Part shown: piece after piece, positions 48,260 to 57,621 of the stretch | Layout: the number at the start of each line of letters is the position of its first letter | Numbering within the stretch: position 1 is the first letter of the stretch | NCBI RefSeq assembly: GCF_009469695.1 | Contig: NZ_SSSR01000013.1 | Span: 22,531 to 86,530 of the forward strand | Source of the DNA: Propionivibrio limicola | Lineage (GTDB): Bacteria; Pseudomonadota; Gammaproteobacteria; Burkholderiales; Rhodocyclaceae | Reading direction: 5' to 3' | DNA: 64,000 bases | Notes under the pieces: generated by a model | Seen by the model: only the letters and a program-made list of their open reading frames with translations | Told to the model about the DNA's origin: nothing | The model's database searches: none | Position numbers and translations under genes: made by a program

Positions 48260-48607
48260 ATGACTCTCAAAATCTACGGCATCAAAAACTGCGACACGAT
48301 GAAGAAAGCCTTTGCCTGGCTGGAGGCAAACGGCATCACTTACGAATTCATCGACTACAAGAAAACAGGCGTGGCGGAAAGGCATTTGCCGGACTGGAAC
48401 CGCCGCGCCGGCTGGGAAACGCTGCTTAACACGCGCGGCCTGATGTGGAAAAAACTCTCCGACGAGGAGCGCGCCGATGTCGACGAGGCGAAGGCCTTGA
48501 CACTGCTGGCAAAATATCCGGCGATGATCAAACGGCCGGTGCTCGATACCGGCGAAACTCTACTGGTTGGTTTCGATGCCGACCGCTATGCGAAGGAATT
48601 GAAATAA
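48260..48607 (+). CDS. ArsC-family protein (YffB/Spx-like thioredoxin fold)
   Basis: A 115-residue thioredoxin-fold protein with the single redox Cys in YGIKNCDTMKKA and the family features FIDYKKTG and TRGLMWKKL and KRPVLDTGE. This is the YffB/Spx-type branch (a Cys followed by D-T) rather than a proven arsenate reductase; the E. coli homologue interacts with glutathione. GGA nine bases ahead supports the ATG at 48260; an ATG at 48251 is the alternative. Its TAA overlaps the hslO ATG by one base. Confidence 0.88.
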   Translation: MTLKIYGIKNCDTMKKAFAWLEANGITYEFIDYKKTGVAERHLPDWNRRAGWETLLNTRGLMWKKLSDEERADVDEAKALTLLAKYPAMIKRPVLDTGETLLVGFDADRYAKELK

Positions 48608-49470
48608 TGAGCAACACCGTCCAGCGCTTTCTTTTTGACGATCTCGACATTCGCGGCGCCGTCGTGCGCCTCGACTCGGTCTGGGAAAAACTGATGAGCG
48701 GCCGCAATTATCCGGAGCCGGTCATCAAGTTGCTCGGCGAGATGAGCGCCACCACCTTGTTGTTGGCCGACAACCTCAAGCAGCCGGGTCGGCTGACCAT
48801 CCAGATGCGCGGCAACGGGCCGGTGTCGCTGATGGTCATCGACTGCAACGAGCAACTCAACGTCCGTTGCATGGCCCATCACGCGGAAAGCATCGCGCCC
48901 TCGTCGACGATCGACCTGCTCGGCCACGGCCAGTTGCTGATGTCGCTCGACATGCCGTCGATGCGCGAGCCGTATCAAAGCGTCGTGCCACTTGAAGGCC
49001 AGACGATTGCCGAAGTCTTCGAACACTACCTCAAGCAGTCGGAGCAGTTGGCCTCGCGCTTTTTCCTCGCCGCCTCGCCGTCCGGCGCGGCTGGTCTTTT
49101 CCTGCAGAAAATGCCGTTGGCCGACGAGCGCGATCCGGATGGCTGGTCGCGCGTCGAAGCGCTGGCCACGACCGTCAAGCCGGAAGAACTGCTCGAACTT
49201 TCGGCCGAAAACCTGCTGACGCGTCTCTTCCACGAAGAAACGATCCGCCTGTTCGACGTGCAACCCGTGACCAACGATTGTCCACCGGACGGGGAGCGGA
49301 TCAAGAGCATGCTGCTCAGCCTGGGTCGCGAGGAGGTTTATGAGAGTCTCAAGGAGCACGGTGCCATCGTGATCCGCGACGAGTTGAGCAACAACGAATA
49401 TCGCTTCGAAAAAGCGGTGATCGACGAATTGTTCAGCCATACGCCGGAGACGCCGAAGACGCTGCAATAA
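48607..49470 (+). CDS. hslO: Hsp33 family chaperone lacking most zinc cysteines
   Basis: A 287-residue Hsp33 protein. The N-terminal domain (RGAVVRLDSVWEKLM, LLADNLKQPGRLTIQM) and the linker are normal. The C-terminal redox-switch domain is not: where Hsp33 has CxC and CxxC about 30 residues apart, this protein reads NDCPPDGERI and RDELSNNEYRF, so three of the four zinc-binding Cys are Pro, Asp and Ser. Surrounding conserved residues (LLSLGREEV, YRFE) are kept, so this is not a frameshift. It could not form the usual zinc-controlled redox switch and is either constitutively active or controlled differently. Confidence 0.9.
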   Translation: MSNTVQRFLFDDLDIRGAVVRLDSVWEKLMSGRNYPEPVIKLLGEMSATTLLLADNLKQPGRLTIQMRGNGPVSLMVIDCNEQLNVRCMAHHAESIAPSSTIDLLGHGQLLMSLDMPSMREPYQSVVPLEGQTIAEVFEHYLKQSEQLASRFFLAASPSGAAGLFLQKMPLADERDPDGWSRVEALATTVKPEELLELSAENLLTRLFHEETIRLFDVQPVTNDCPPDGERIKSMLLSLGREEVYESLKEHGAIVIRDELSNNEYRFEKAVIDELFSHTPETPKTLQ

Positions 49471-49571
49471 CGGTCATTCGTCAGCCTGTTCTCGACTTCT
49501 CGGCGTAACGGGCGGCATCCGCGAAATATCCGGCTAGAATGAATCGAGAAACTTTCCGGAGATCTCGCGTC

Positions 49572-51248
49572 ATGGAAACGAAGACTTCCTTTATGCCGGC
49601 TATCGATTGGCTTGCCGCCTACGACCGCTCATGGCTTAAAGCCGATGTCGTGGCCGGGCTGACCGCCGGCGCCATCGTCATCCCCAAGGCGATGGCCTAT
49701 GCGACGATTGCCGGGTTGCCGCTGCAAGTCGGCTTGTATACGGCGTTCCTGCCGATGGTGGTTTATGCGCTGCTGGGTACCTCGCGGGTGCTCAGCGTCA
49801 GCACCACGACAACGATTGCCATCCTCGGCGCAGCCGAACTCGGCGCGGTCGCGCAAGCCCACCCGGAGATCAACCCACTGACGGCTACGGCAACGCTGGC
49901 GATGCTGGTCGGTGCCCTGCTGCTCATCGCCCGTCTGTTTCGACTGGGTTTCGTCGCCAATTTCATATCCGATCCGGTGCTTACCGGATTCAAGGCCGGG
50001 ATCGGGCTGGTGATCGTCGTCGACCAACTCCCGAAACTCCTTGGCCTCCACATCCACAAGGAAGGGTTTTTCCGCGACCTTGTCGCGATCGCCGGGCAGG
50101 TGCCGGACACCTCGCTGATCACGCTGGCCATTACGCTGGGAACATTCGCCCTCATCATCGGGCTGGAAAAGTTTGCGCCCCGCGCGCCCGCCCCCTTGAT
50201 CGCCGTTGCAGGCGGCATCGCCGCTTCCGCGCTGCTCGGACTGCAGGCCCACGGCGTCAGCATCGTCGGCCAGATTCCGGGCGGATTCCCGTCATTAACG
50301 CTGCCCGATCTGTCGCTCGTTCAGGAAATGTGGCCGGCCGCCGCCGGTATCGCACTCATGAGTTTCACCGAGACGATCGCCGCGGGACGCGCCTTCGCCC
50401 ACCCGGGCGATCCAAGGACAAATTCGAATCAGGAGCTGGTTGGCATCGGTGCAGCCAACGTGATCGGCGGCCTGTTCGGCGCGATGCCGGCCGGCGGCGG
50501 AACGTCGCAGACGGCGGTCAACCTCAACGCCGGGGCTCAAACGCAGGTGGCCGCGCTAATCACGGCCGCGATGGCGGTCGCGACCATGCTTTTTCTGGCC
50601 CCGGTCATGGCCGCGATGCCGAATGCGACGCTCGCCGCCGTCGTGATCGCTTATTCGGTCGGCCTGATCAGCCCGGCGGAAATGGCCGCGATCCGACGCA
50701 TCCGTACAATCGAATTCCGCTGGGCGATTGCCGCCTGCGTCGGCGTCATGGTGCTCGGTACGCTGAACGGCATACTCGTCGCCGTCATCATTTCGATGGC
50801 CAGCCTGATTCACCTCGCCAACAACCCGCCGTTGTACGTCCTCGGGCGCAAGCCGGGCACGCACGTCTTCCGGCCGCGATCCGACGAACACCCCGAGGAC
50901 GAATCATTTCCGGGGCTGCTCATCGTTCGCACCGAAGGCGGCATGTATTTCGGTAATGCCCCGGTGGTCGCGGAAAAACTTCGCGCCCTGATTGCGGCGG
51001 AAAAACCCGACGTGCTTTTGGTCGACTGCGGCGCCATACCGAGCTTTGAATTCACCGCCCTCAAGATGCTGATCGATGCTGAGCAACGACTGCGCGATCA
51101 GGGCATCACGATGTGGATCGCGGCGGTAAACCCGGCGGCGCTCGAAATGATGCGGCGCACGCCGCTGGACGAGACGCTTGGCCGCGAAAGAATGTTTTTC
51201 ACCGTCGAGGATGCCGTCAACGCGTACCAAAAGCGAGAGAAGGCATAA
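49572..51248 (+). CDS. SulP family anion transporter with STAS domain
   Basis: A 558-residue SulP/SLC26 transporter: about 12-14 membrane helices, the family signature near the N-terminus (GLTAGAIVIPKAMAYATIAGLP), and a C-terminal STAS domain (about 440-555) with GLLIVRTEGGMYFGNA and VLLVDCGAIPSFEFTAL. Substrates in this family are sulfate, bicarbonate or other anions; this one cannot be assigned. The ATG at 49572 starts the conserved region, and an ATG 11 codons earlier is possible. Confidence 0.92.
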   Translation: METKTSFMPAIDWLAAYDRSWLKADVVAGLTAGAIVIPKAMAYATIAGLPLQVGLYTAFLPMVVYALLGTSRVLSVSTTTTIAILGAAELGAVAQAHPEINPLTATATLAMLVGALLLIARLFRLGFVANFISDPVLTGFKAGIGLVIVVDQLPKLLGLHIHKEGFFRDLVAIAGQVPDTSLITLAITLGTFALIIGLEKFAPRAPAPLIAVAGGIAASALLGLQAHGVSIVGQIPGGFPSLTLPDLSLVQEMWPAAAGIALMSFTETIAAGRAFAHPGDPRTNSNQELVGIGAANVIGGLFGAMPAGGGTSQTAVNLNAGAQTQVAALITAAMAVATMLFLAPVMAAMPNATLAAVVIAYSVGLISPAEMAAIRRIRTIEFRWAIAACVGVMVLGTLNGILVAVIISMASLIHLANNPPLYVLGRKPGTHVFRPRSDEHPEDESFPGLLIVRTEGGMYFGNAPVVAEKLRALIAAEKPDVLLVDCGAIPSFEFTALKMLIDAEQRLRDQGITMWIAAVNPAALEMMRRTPLDETLGRERMFFTVEDAVNAYQKREKA

Positions 51249-51281
51249 TCGTTGCCCGTCCAACTTCATATCCCCCACCCC

Positions 51282-51947
51282 ATGACCGACCAGCGCGCAC
51301 CCGTACTCCTCGTTGCCACTGCCGCCCTCATAGTCCTGCTCGCCTATTCTGGGCTGCGACCGTTCGACCGGCCAACCTGGGCGCTTGAGGTATCGCCCGT
51401 GGCCATCGCCTTGGCCATCATGATTCCGACTTACCGGCGTTTCCCGCTCACCAGCCTGCTTTATTTCTGGATTTTCCTGCATTCTGTCGTGCTCATCGTC
51501 GGCGGCGCCTACACGTATGCCCGCGTGCCGTTCGGCTTCATGCTGGCCGACTGGTTCAACATCGACCGCAATCCGTACGACAAGGTCGGTCATTTTTTCC
51601 AGGGCTTCGTCCCGGCGCTGGTGGCGCGCGAAATTTTGCTACGGGGCTGTTTCGTGAATGGCCGGCGGATGCTGAATTTTCTGGTGCTTTGCGTCGTCCT
51701 GGCCGTCAGCGCCACGTATGAGCTGATCGAATGGGCGGTCGCGGAAATGATCGGTCAAGGTGCCAACGAATTCCTCGCCACGCAGGGTTACGCGTGGGAT
51801 ACGCAGTCCGACATGCTGATGGCGCTGATCGGTGGGGCGCTGGCACTCGTCTGCCTGTCCAGACTGCATGACCGGCAAATTGCGGCCGTCGGACGTTCGC
51901 CCCACCCGGCTGACGGTCGTTACTCGACGATTTCGACCGGCGTGTAA
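51282..51947 (+). CDS. DUF2238 (YjdF-like) inner membrane protein
   Basis: A 221-residue membrane protein with six hydrophobic helices and DUF2238 text such as NPYDKVGHFFQGFVPALVAREILLR and ATYELIEWAVAEMIGQ, ending in WDTQSDMLMALIGG. The E. coli homologue is YjdF; function unknown. The ATG at 51282 is preferred to a TTG ten codons earlier. Its last 28 bp overlap the end of the convergent L,D-transpeptidase gene. Confidence 0.87.
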   Translation: MTDQRAPVLLVATAALIVLLAYSGLRPFDRPTWALEVSPVAIALAIMIPTYRRFPLTSLLYFWIFLHSVVLIVGGAYTYARVPFGFMLADWFNIDRNPYDKVGHFFQGFVPALVAREILLRGCFVNGRRMLNFLVLCVVLAVSATYELIEWAVAEMIGQGANEFLATQGYAWDTQSDMLMALIGGALALVCLSRLHDRQIAAVGRSPHPADGRYSTISTGV

Positions 51948-52399
51948 GGCGGCACGAGATCGAACAGTTCCACGATGTCGGCGTTGCGCATCCGGATACA
52001 ACCATGTGAGAGCGGCACGCCCATCGGCGCCGAGTCGGCGCAGCCGTGAATGTAGATGTAGCGGCGCATGGTATCGACGACGCCCAGACGGTTGAAACCG
52101 GGTTCGGTCCCGGATAGCCACAGAATCCGCGTCAGGATCCAGTCGCGGCCGGGATGCGCGCTGGCAAGCTCCGCGGAGTGGATGTCCCCGGTCGGACGAC
52201 GACCTCTGAATACGGTGTTGACCGGTTGCCCGGCGCCAATCTTGGCGCGAATGAGATGCCGGCCGCGCGGCGTGCATTCGCTGCCGGTCTGCTCACCGAC
52301 GCCGCGCCGCGCCGTCGATACCGGATAGCGCCGCAGCACACGGCCCGCTTCATCGAACAGCGTCAAGGTTTGTTCAGCCACCGAAATGAGGATTCGCAT
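51920..52399 (-). CDS. L,D-transpeptidase (YkuD) family protein
   Basis: A 159-residue YkuD catalytic domain. The active-site motif is YIHGCAD followed by PLSHGCIRMRNADIVELF, where His and Cys are catalytic. There is no signal peptide in the part starting at MRILISVAEQ, so the enzyme may be exported by other means or the start may be further upstream (the frame is open to 52495, overlapping tadA). It crosslinks peptidoglycan 3-3 or attaches proteins. It begins 13 bp after tadA. Confidence 0.87.
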   Translation of the reverse strand: MRILISVAEQTLTLFDEAGRVLRRYPVSTARRGVGEQTGSECTPRGRHLIRAKIGAGQPVNTVFRGRRPTGDIHSAELASAHPGRDWILTRILWLSGTEPGFNRLGVVDTMRRYIYIHGCADSAPMGVPLSHGCIRMRNADIVELFDLVPPYTPVEIVE

Positions 52400-52412
52400 A
52401 TCCGGATACCCC

Positions 52413-52883
<471 letters not shown>

Positions 52884-52945
52884 TTAACTCACGGCACGCA
52901 TGGCTCGCCCGCGTGCCGAACAATTCAAACAAACATTCCCTGCAC

Positions 52946-54598
52946 ATGGAAATCACGCTCTCGCGCTCGACGCGCCGTCTGCTGGCCCTCGTCGCGCTGC
53001 TTCCCGCCGCCGTGGTGGTCCTGGCCATTATCTATATGCTGGCGATGGATAACCTCGAAGGCGCTCCCCGCACCTTTCTGGAAAGTCTGCAGTGGGCCTC
53101 GGAAACGCTGACCACGACCGGCTATGGCAACGACAGCCACTGGCAGCATCCGTTCGTCGCGCTGTTCGTCATTCTCGGCCAGTTCATGGGGCAGTTTCTC
53201 GTCTTCCTGATTTTCCCGGTTTTCCTGCTGCCTTTTTTCGAAGAACGCTTCGAGGCCCGCTTGCCGCACATCCTGCCGCCGATGGCTGGCAAGGTGCTGT
53301 TCTACCGCCACGGCCGCGCCATCGAATCGCTGCTCGACGAATTCAAACGCACCCACAGCCCGTTCGTCATCTACGAAGAGGACATGGAACTGGCCCACTA
53401 CCTGCGCGACTCCGGCTTCGAGGTCGTTTTCGGCAAGCTTGGCGAAGACCCGTCCGTCCTCGCCAACGTCAAGGATGCGAAAGCCGTGGTCACCAATGCC
53501 GGCGACCACGCGAACGCCACCTGTACGCTCATCGCCCGCGAACATGGGTTCAAGGGCCACATTTTCGCCCTTGCCGACGAACCGCTCTATCGCGCCCCGA
53601 TGCTGCAAATCGGAGCCACCGAGGTATTCACGCCGGCGCACGTTCTGGGCGCGGCCCTGGCGTCGCGCGCCAGCACGCGCATCAGCCCGCCGGCCGAGGG
53701 CATGCATTTGCTCGGCACGCGGTTGGGGCTGGCCGAATTCCGCATCCGCGCCAGCAGCCCCCTCGCCGGCAAGAAGCTTGGGGAACTGCACTTGCGCCAG
53801 CAACATGGCGTTTCGGTCATTGGCCAGTGGCATGGCGGCATTTTCACGACCTCGCAAGGCTCGGAAACCATCGTGGAAAGTGGTGCCATTCTCGTCGTCG
53901 TCGGCACGCCGGCAAATCTGGAAAAGGTCGAGCGGATGGCCATGCCGATCCGGCGACGCGGGCCAATCATCATTGCCGGATTCGGGGCCGTCGGGTCGAA
54001 GGTCGCGCAAATGCTGAACGATGCGGGAGAAACCTGCACCGTCATCGACAGCCGGCCCGGGCCCGGCGTCGATGTGGTCGGCAATGTGCTGGAGCATGAA
54101 ACGCTGGAAACGGCGCGCCTCCGCGAGTCGAGCGCCGTCATCCTGGCGCTCAGCGACGACAGCGAAGCCGTTTTCGCCACTGCCGTCGTCCGCGATTACG
54201 CCCCCGAAGTACCGTTGATCGTACGCGTCAGCCGGGCCCGCAACACCGAGCGCATCTACCGCTCCGGCGCCGATTTCGCGATTTCGGAAGGTCAGGTGGC
54301 CGGTCAGATTCTCGCGTACCACCTGCTCGACGAGCCGGTCGTTCCGGTCGAAATACGCATCAAGTTCAGCCGTCTTTCTGCCGGAACGACGGTCGGCTGG
54401 CACCCGTGGCGCACCGAAATACACGAACGAACGGGCGCCAAGATCGTCGCCGTCGAACGCGGCAGCGACATCCTCGTCGAGTTCGAGCGTTCTTTCCAGA
54501 TTCAACCGGACGATGTGCTCTACGCCTGCGGCACGCTCAATGATCTTGAACGGTTCCAGCGCGAATTCGGGGTGGCGCCGGTCAGTTCGCGAACATAA
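52946..54598 (+). CDS. Two-helix potassium channel with tandem RCK (TrkA-N/TrkA-C) domains
   Basis: A 550-residue channel. TM1 (about 10-32) and TM2 (about 70-100) flank a pore loop with the selectivity filter TTTGYGND. Two cytoplasmic RCK units follow. The first has a degenerate nucleotide site (KVLFYRHGRAI); the second keeps GFGAVGSKVAQ and a TrkA-C-like region (about 250-330 and 480-540). The arrangement resembles MthK and Kch-type channels with two RCK domains per chain. The ATG at 52946 starts just before TM1. There is no partner transporter gene nearby. Confidence 0.88.
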   Translation: MEITLSRSTRRLLALVALLPAAVVVLAIIYMLAMDNLEGAPRTFLESLQWASETLTTTGYGNDSHWQHPFVALFVILGQFMGQFLVFLIFPVFLLPFFEERFEARLPHILPPMAGKVLFYRHGRAIESLLDEFKRTHSPFVIYEEDMELAHYLRDSGFEVVFGKLGEDPSVLANVKDAKAVVTNAGDHANATCTLIAREHGFKGHIFALADEPLYRAPMLQIGATEVFTPAHVLGAALASRASTRISPPAEGMHLLGTRLGLAEFRIRASSPLAGKKLGELHLRQQHGVSVIGQWHGGIFTTSQGSETIVESGAILVVVGTPANLEKVERMAMPIRRRGPIIIAGFGAVGSKVAQMLNDAGETCTVIDSRPGPGVDVVGNVLEHETLETARLRESSAVILALSDDSEAVFATAVVRDYAPEVPLIVRVSRARNTERIYRSGADFAISEGQVAGQILAYHLLDEPVVPVEIRIKFSRLSAGTTVGWHPWRTEIHERTGAKIVAVERGSDILVEFERSFQIQPDDVLYACGTLNDLERFQREFGVAPVSSRT

Positions 54599-54627
54599 GA
54601 GGCGCACCGTTCAGACGGCAAAAGCCT

Positions 54628-54648
54628 ATTTGCAACCTAGTTGCATTT
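54628..54648. promoter_or_regulatory. Palindromic operator candidate upstream of the zinc importer (Zur-type)
   Basis: TGCAAC-CTA-GTTGCA (54631-54645) is a perfect 6+3+6 palindrome in the 115-bp gap ahead of the small ORF and znuC. Its position suggests a Zur site, but I cannot confirm the Zur consensus for this lineage from memory. Confidence 0.5.
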
Positions 54649-54713
54649 GGAGCCATCTTCGGGCAGCATGACAGCTCTTGGCGACTTCCTTTTTTGACGG
54701 TTTACTCCCCCGC

Positions 54714-54863
54714 GTGCATAAACACCCGCATCCCCCCCCGACCGCTGCTCACCCTAAGCCGCCCCGCCTGAGCGCACTCTGTACCAGCGCCAGCCAGCGC
54801 CTCCTTGCCTCAACACTCGCGCTCGGACTTCTGTGGGGCGTCGTCTACTGGGCGATTTCATGA
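54714..54863 (+). CDS. Small His-rich single-helix membrane peptide, leader of the zinc importer
   Basis: A 49-codon frame from GTG at 54714 (a TTG at 54678 would add 12 codons). It begins HKHPHPPPTAAHP, has a Pro-rich stretch, then one hydrophobic helix (LLASTLALGLLWGVVYWAI). Its stop overlaps the znuC ATG as ATGA, which favours real translation. The His-rich start suggests metal binding. It is too short to assign a family. Confidence 0.5.
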   Translation: MHKHPHPPPTAAHPKPPRLSALCTSASQRLLASTLALGLLWGVVYWAIS

Positions 54864-55660
54864 CTGCCCGACATCACCACGAAAATGCGGCATCAATCCT
54901 GCTGCGCTTTGACAACCTGACGCTCGGTTACGACCGGCATCCGGCGGTCCACCATCTGAGCGGCGAAGTCGGCGCCGGCACGCTGCTTGCCGTGGTCGGG
55001 CCGAACGGCGCCGGCAAGTCGACGCTGCTCAAGGGCATCGTCGGCGAATTGCGGCCACTGGAAGGCAGCATCGAGTTGATCGGCATGAGCCGCCGGAAGA
55101 TCGCTTATCTGACGCAACAATCGACACTCGACGCCAGTTTCCCGATCAGTATTCTCGACTTTGTGGCGATGGGGCTCTGGGGCGAATTTGGCGCCTTCCG
55201 CCGCTTCAGCCAAGGTGCCCGCCAGCGCATCGAAGCGGCGATTGCCGCAGTCGGCCTCGCAGGACTGGAAAACCGTCCCATCGGTCAGCTTTCCGGCGGT
55301 CAGTTGCAACGCGTCCGCTTCGCACGCGTGATGCTGCAGGATGCGCCCCTTGTCCTGCTTGACGAACCCTACTCGGCGATCGACACCAACACGATGCACG
55401 ATCTCGCCCGGCTCGTCCGGCGCTGGCACGCCGAGGGCCGGACGGTCATCAGCGTGCTGCATGATATGGATCACGTCCGCGCGGAATATCCACAGGCATT
55501 GCTGCTGGCGCGCGAAGCCATTGCCTGGGGAACGCCTTCCGAGGCACTCAGCGCGGAAAATCTCCTGAAGGCCAGACACGTCGCCGAATCCGGCAAGACG
55601 CCCACGGACACGGTCTGCCACGCGGCCCCTCCTCTACCGACGGAACACCTCCTGCCATGA
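54860..55660 (+). CDS. znuC: ZnuC-like zinc/manganese ABC transporter ATPase
   Basis: A 266-residue ATPase: Walker A VVGPNGAGKSTLLK, signature LSGGQLQRVRFARV, Walker B LVLLDEPYSAID, switch His in VLHDMDHVR. An N-terminal HHHENAA stretch is His-rich. It overlaps the peptide gene before it and the permease gene after it. The metal, zinc, is inferred from the binding protein's His-rich loop and the operator. Confidence 0.88.
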   Translation: MTARHHHENAASILLRFDNLTLGYDRHPAVHHLSGEVGAGTLLAVVGPNGAGKSTLLKGIVGELRPLEGSIELIGMSRRKIAYLTQQSTLDASFPISILDFVAMGLWGEFGAFRRFSQGARQRIEAAIAAVGLAGLENRPIGQLSGGQLQRVRFARVMLQDAPLVLLDEPYSAIDTNTMHDLARLVRRWHAEGRTVISVLHDMDHVRAEYPQALLLAREAIAWGTPSEALSAENLLKARHVAESGKTPTDTVCHAAPPLPTEHLLP

Positions 55661-56544
55661 GTCTGCTCGCTACGCTGGCTGATCTGCCGTTGATTGCGCC
55701 GTTTGTCGAATTCGGCTTCATGCGCCGCGCCCTCGCCGGTTGCCTGGCATTGTCGCTCGGCGCGACGCCCATCGGCGTATTTCTCATGCTGCGTCGCATG
55801 AGCCTGGCCGGCGATGCGATCTCCCACGCGATTCTGCCCGGTGCGGCCATCGGCTACCTGCTCGCTGGACTTTCGCTGTCAGCCATGACACTCGGCGGTC
55901 TGATCGCCGGCGTCACCGTCGCGCTGCTGGCTGGCGGCATCGCGCGCAACTCGGTGATCAAGGAAGAAACCAGCCTCGCCACCTTTTATCTGATCTCGCT
56001 GGCCGCCGGCGTATTGATCATTTCCATGCGCGGCAGCAGCGTCGACCTCTTGCACGTGCTGTTCGGCAGCGTGCTCGCGCTCGACGATCCGGCGCTTTTT
56101 CTGCTTGCTTCGTTCGCCTCATTGTCGATTCTGTCCATAGCAACCGGGCTGCGCCTGCTCGTTCTGGAATGCTGCGACCCGTCGTACTTAAACCACGTCA
56201 GCCGTCTCGGCCCACTCGCCCATTATGGTTTCATGGTGTTATTGGTGCTCAACCTGATCGGCGGATTTCACGCGCTCGGCACGCTGATGGCGCTCGGCAT
56301 CATGATCCTGCCAGCGGCAACGGCCCGCCTATGGGTTAACGATATCGTTCTGCTGCTTGTTGTGGCCAGTTTCACCGCTTTCGCAGGCTCAATCGCCGGC
56401 CTGCTGCTGTCGTATTACGCCAACCTGCCCGCAGGCCCGGCCATCGTGCTGACCTTGGGCGCTCTTTATCTGATTTCAATGCTGATCGCCCCGCTTGGCC
56501 CGGTTGTCGCGAGATTACGGCCGCGCTGGCACTTCGAACATTAA
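55657..56544 (+). CDS. znuB: ZnuB-like ABC-3 family metal permease
   Basis: A 295-residue permease with eight to nine hydrophobic helices. Conserved segments include the GDAISHAILPGAAIGYLL motif near the N-terminus and GTLMALGIMILPAATARL, which is the permease-ATPase coupling region. It forms the zinc channel with ZnuC and receives metal from ZnuA. Confidence 0.9.
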   Translation: MSLLATLADLPLIAPFVEFGFMRRALAGCLALSLGATPIGVFLMLRRMSLAGDAISHAILPGAAIGYLLAGLSLSAMTLGGLIAGVTVALLAGGIARNSVIKEETSLATFYLISLAAGVLIISMRGSSVDLLHVLFGSVLALDDPALFLLASFASLSILSIATGLRLLVLECCDPSYLNHVSRLGPLAHYGFMVLLVLNLIGGFHALGTLMALGIMILPAATARLWVNDIVLLLVVASFTAFAGSIAGLLLSYYANLPAGPAIVLTLGALYLISMLIAPLGPVVARLRPRWHFEH

Positions 56545-56558
56545 AGGGAGATAGTCCC

Positions 56559-57524
56559 ATGAATTATCCTATGCACCGCATGGCGGTTAAAGTAGCGCAG
56601 TTTCTTGTCGCTTCCGTTCTCTGCATTGCACTCATGGCAGCACGTTCGGCCAGTGCGCAAACGATCAACGTCATCGCCAGCTTCAGCATTCTCGGTGACA
56701 TCGTTCAGCAGGTCGGCGGTGACAGGGTAAGAGTTCAGTCTCTCGTCGCACCAAACTCCGATGCACACGTTTTCCAACCTTCTCCTGCTGACGCAAAAAA
56801 AATCGCCCATGCCAGCCTCGTCGTCGTTAACGGTTTGGGATTCGAGGGCTGGATCGACCGCTTAGTGAAATCATCCGGCTACAAAGGCCCAGTCGTAACG
56901 GCCAGCGCTGGAATAGAGACATTCAGGCATGCTCACGCCCATCCCTCTAACGACAAATACTCCGCGCGAGAATCGCACCACCACGCACATGGCGACTTGG
57001 ATCCGCACGCCTGGCAGGACCTGAAAAACGTTCTGCTTTACGTCGACAATATCTCCCTCGCGCTGAGCAAAGTCGACCCAGAGGGCAGCACCGTCTATAA
57101 AGCAAATGCCAACCGATTCAAGAAGGACATTTCCGCACTGGACGAAAACATCCGCAGCATGTTTGCCGGAATCCCGCCTGAACAACGCAAAGTCGTCACA
57201 ACACACGAGGCGTTTGGCTATTTTGGTCGAGCCTATGGTGTCAAGTTCATATCGCCAGTCGGCATCAGCACCGAAGCTGAACCCTCGGCCAAGGAAATCG
57301 GTCGCATCATTCGTCAAATACGTCAGGAAAAGATTTCTGCCGTATTCATTGAAAGCATCTCCGATCCTCGACTGCTGGATCGCATTCGCCAGGAATCGGG
57401 CGCCCGAATCGGCGGCACGCTTTATTCCGATTCGCTATCGGCTCCCGATGGCCCGGCTTCAACCTACCTGAAAATGATGCGTCATAACGCGACGACGCTC
57501 TCGAACGGCATCGCCCACCGATAA
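56559..57524 (+). CDS. znuA: ZnuA-like periplasmic zinc-binding protein
   Basis: A 321-residue cluster-9 binding protein with a signal peptide ending near ARSASAQT. Metal-ligand histidines are in SDAHVFQPSPAD, DLDPHAWQD and TTHEAFGYFG, and the fourth ligand is probably the Asp in LYSDSL. A His-rich loop (HAHAHPSNDKY ... SHHHAHGD) sits between the first two ligands, which is characteristic of zinc rather than manganese proteins. The gene begins 14 bp after the permease. Confidence 0.92.
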   Translation: MNYPMHRMAVKVAQFLVASVLCIALMAARSASAQTINVIASFSILGDIVQQVGGDRVRVQSLVAPNSDAHVFQPSPADAKKIAHASLVVVNGLGFEGWIDRLVKSSGYKGPVVTASAGIETFRHAHAHPSNDKYSARESHHHAHGDLDPHAWQDLKNVLLYVDNISLALSKVDPEGSTVYKANANRFKKDISALDENIRSMFAGIPPEQRKVVTTHEAFGYFGRAYGVKFISPVGISTEAEPSAKEIGRIIRQIRQEKISAVFIESISDPRLLDRIRQESGARIGGTLYSDSLSAPDGPASTYLKMMRHNATTLSNGIAHR

Positions 57525-57621
57525 AAAAGCATCAACAGAAAATTGAACTTTCTGGGCAGAGAAAATCCACCCCCACACAAATTTATGGTTAGAATCCAAA
57601 TCTGCATTCAGGGAGATGTAG

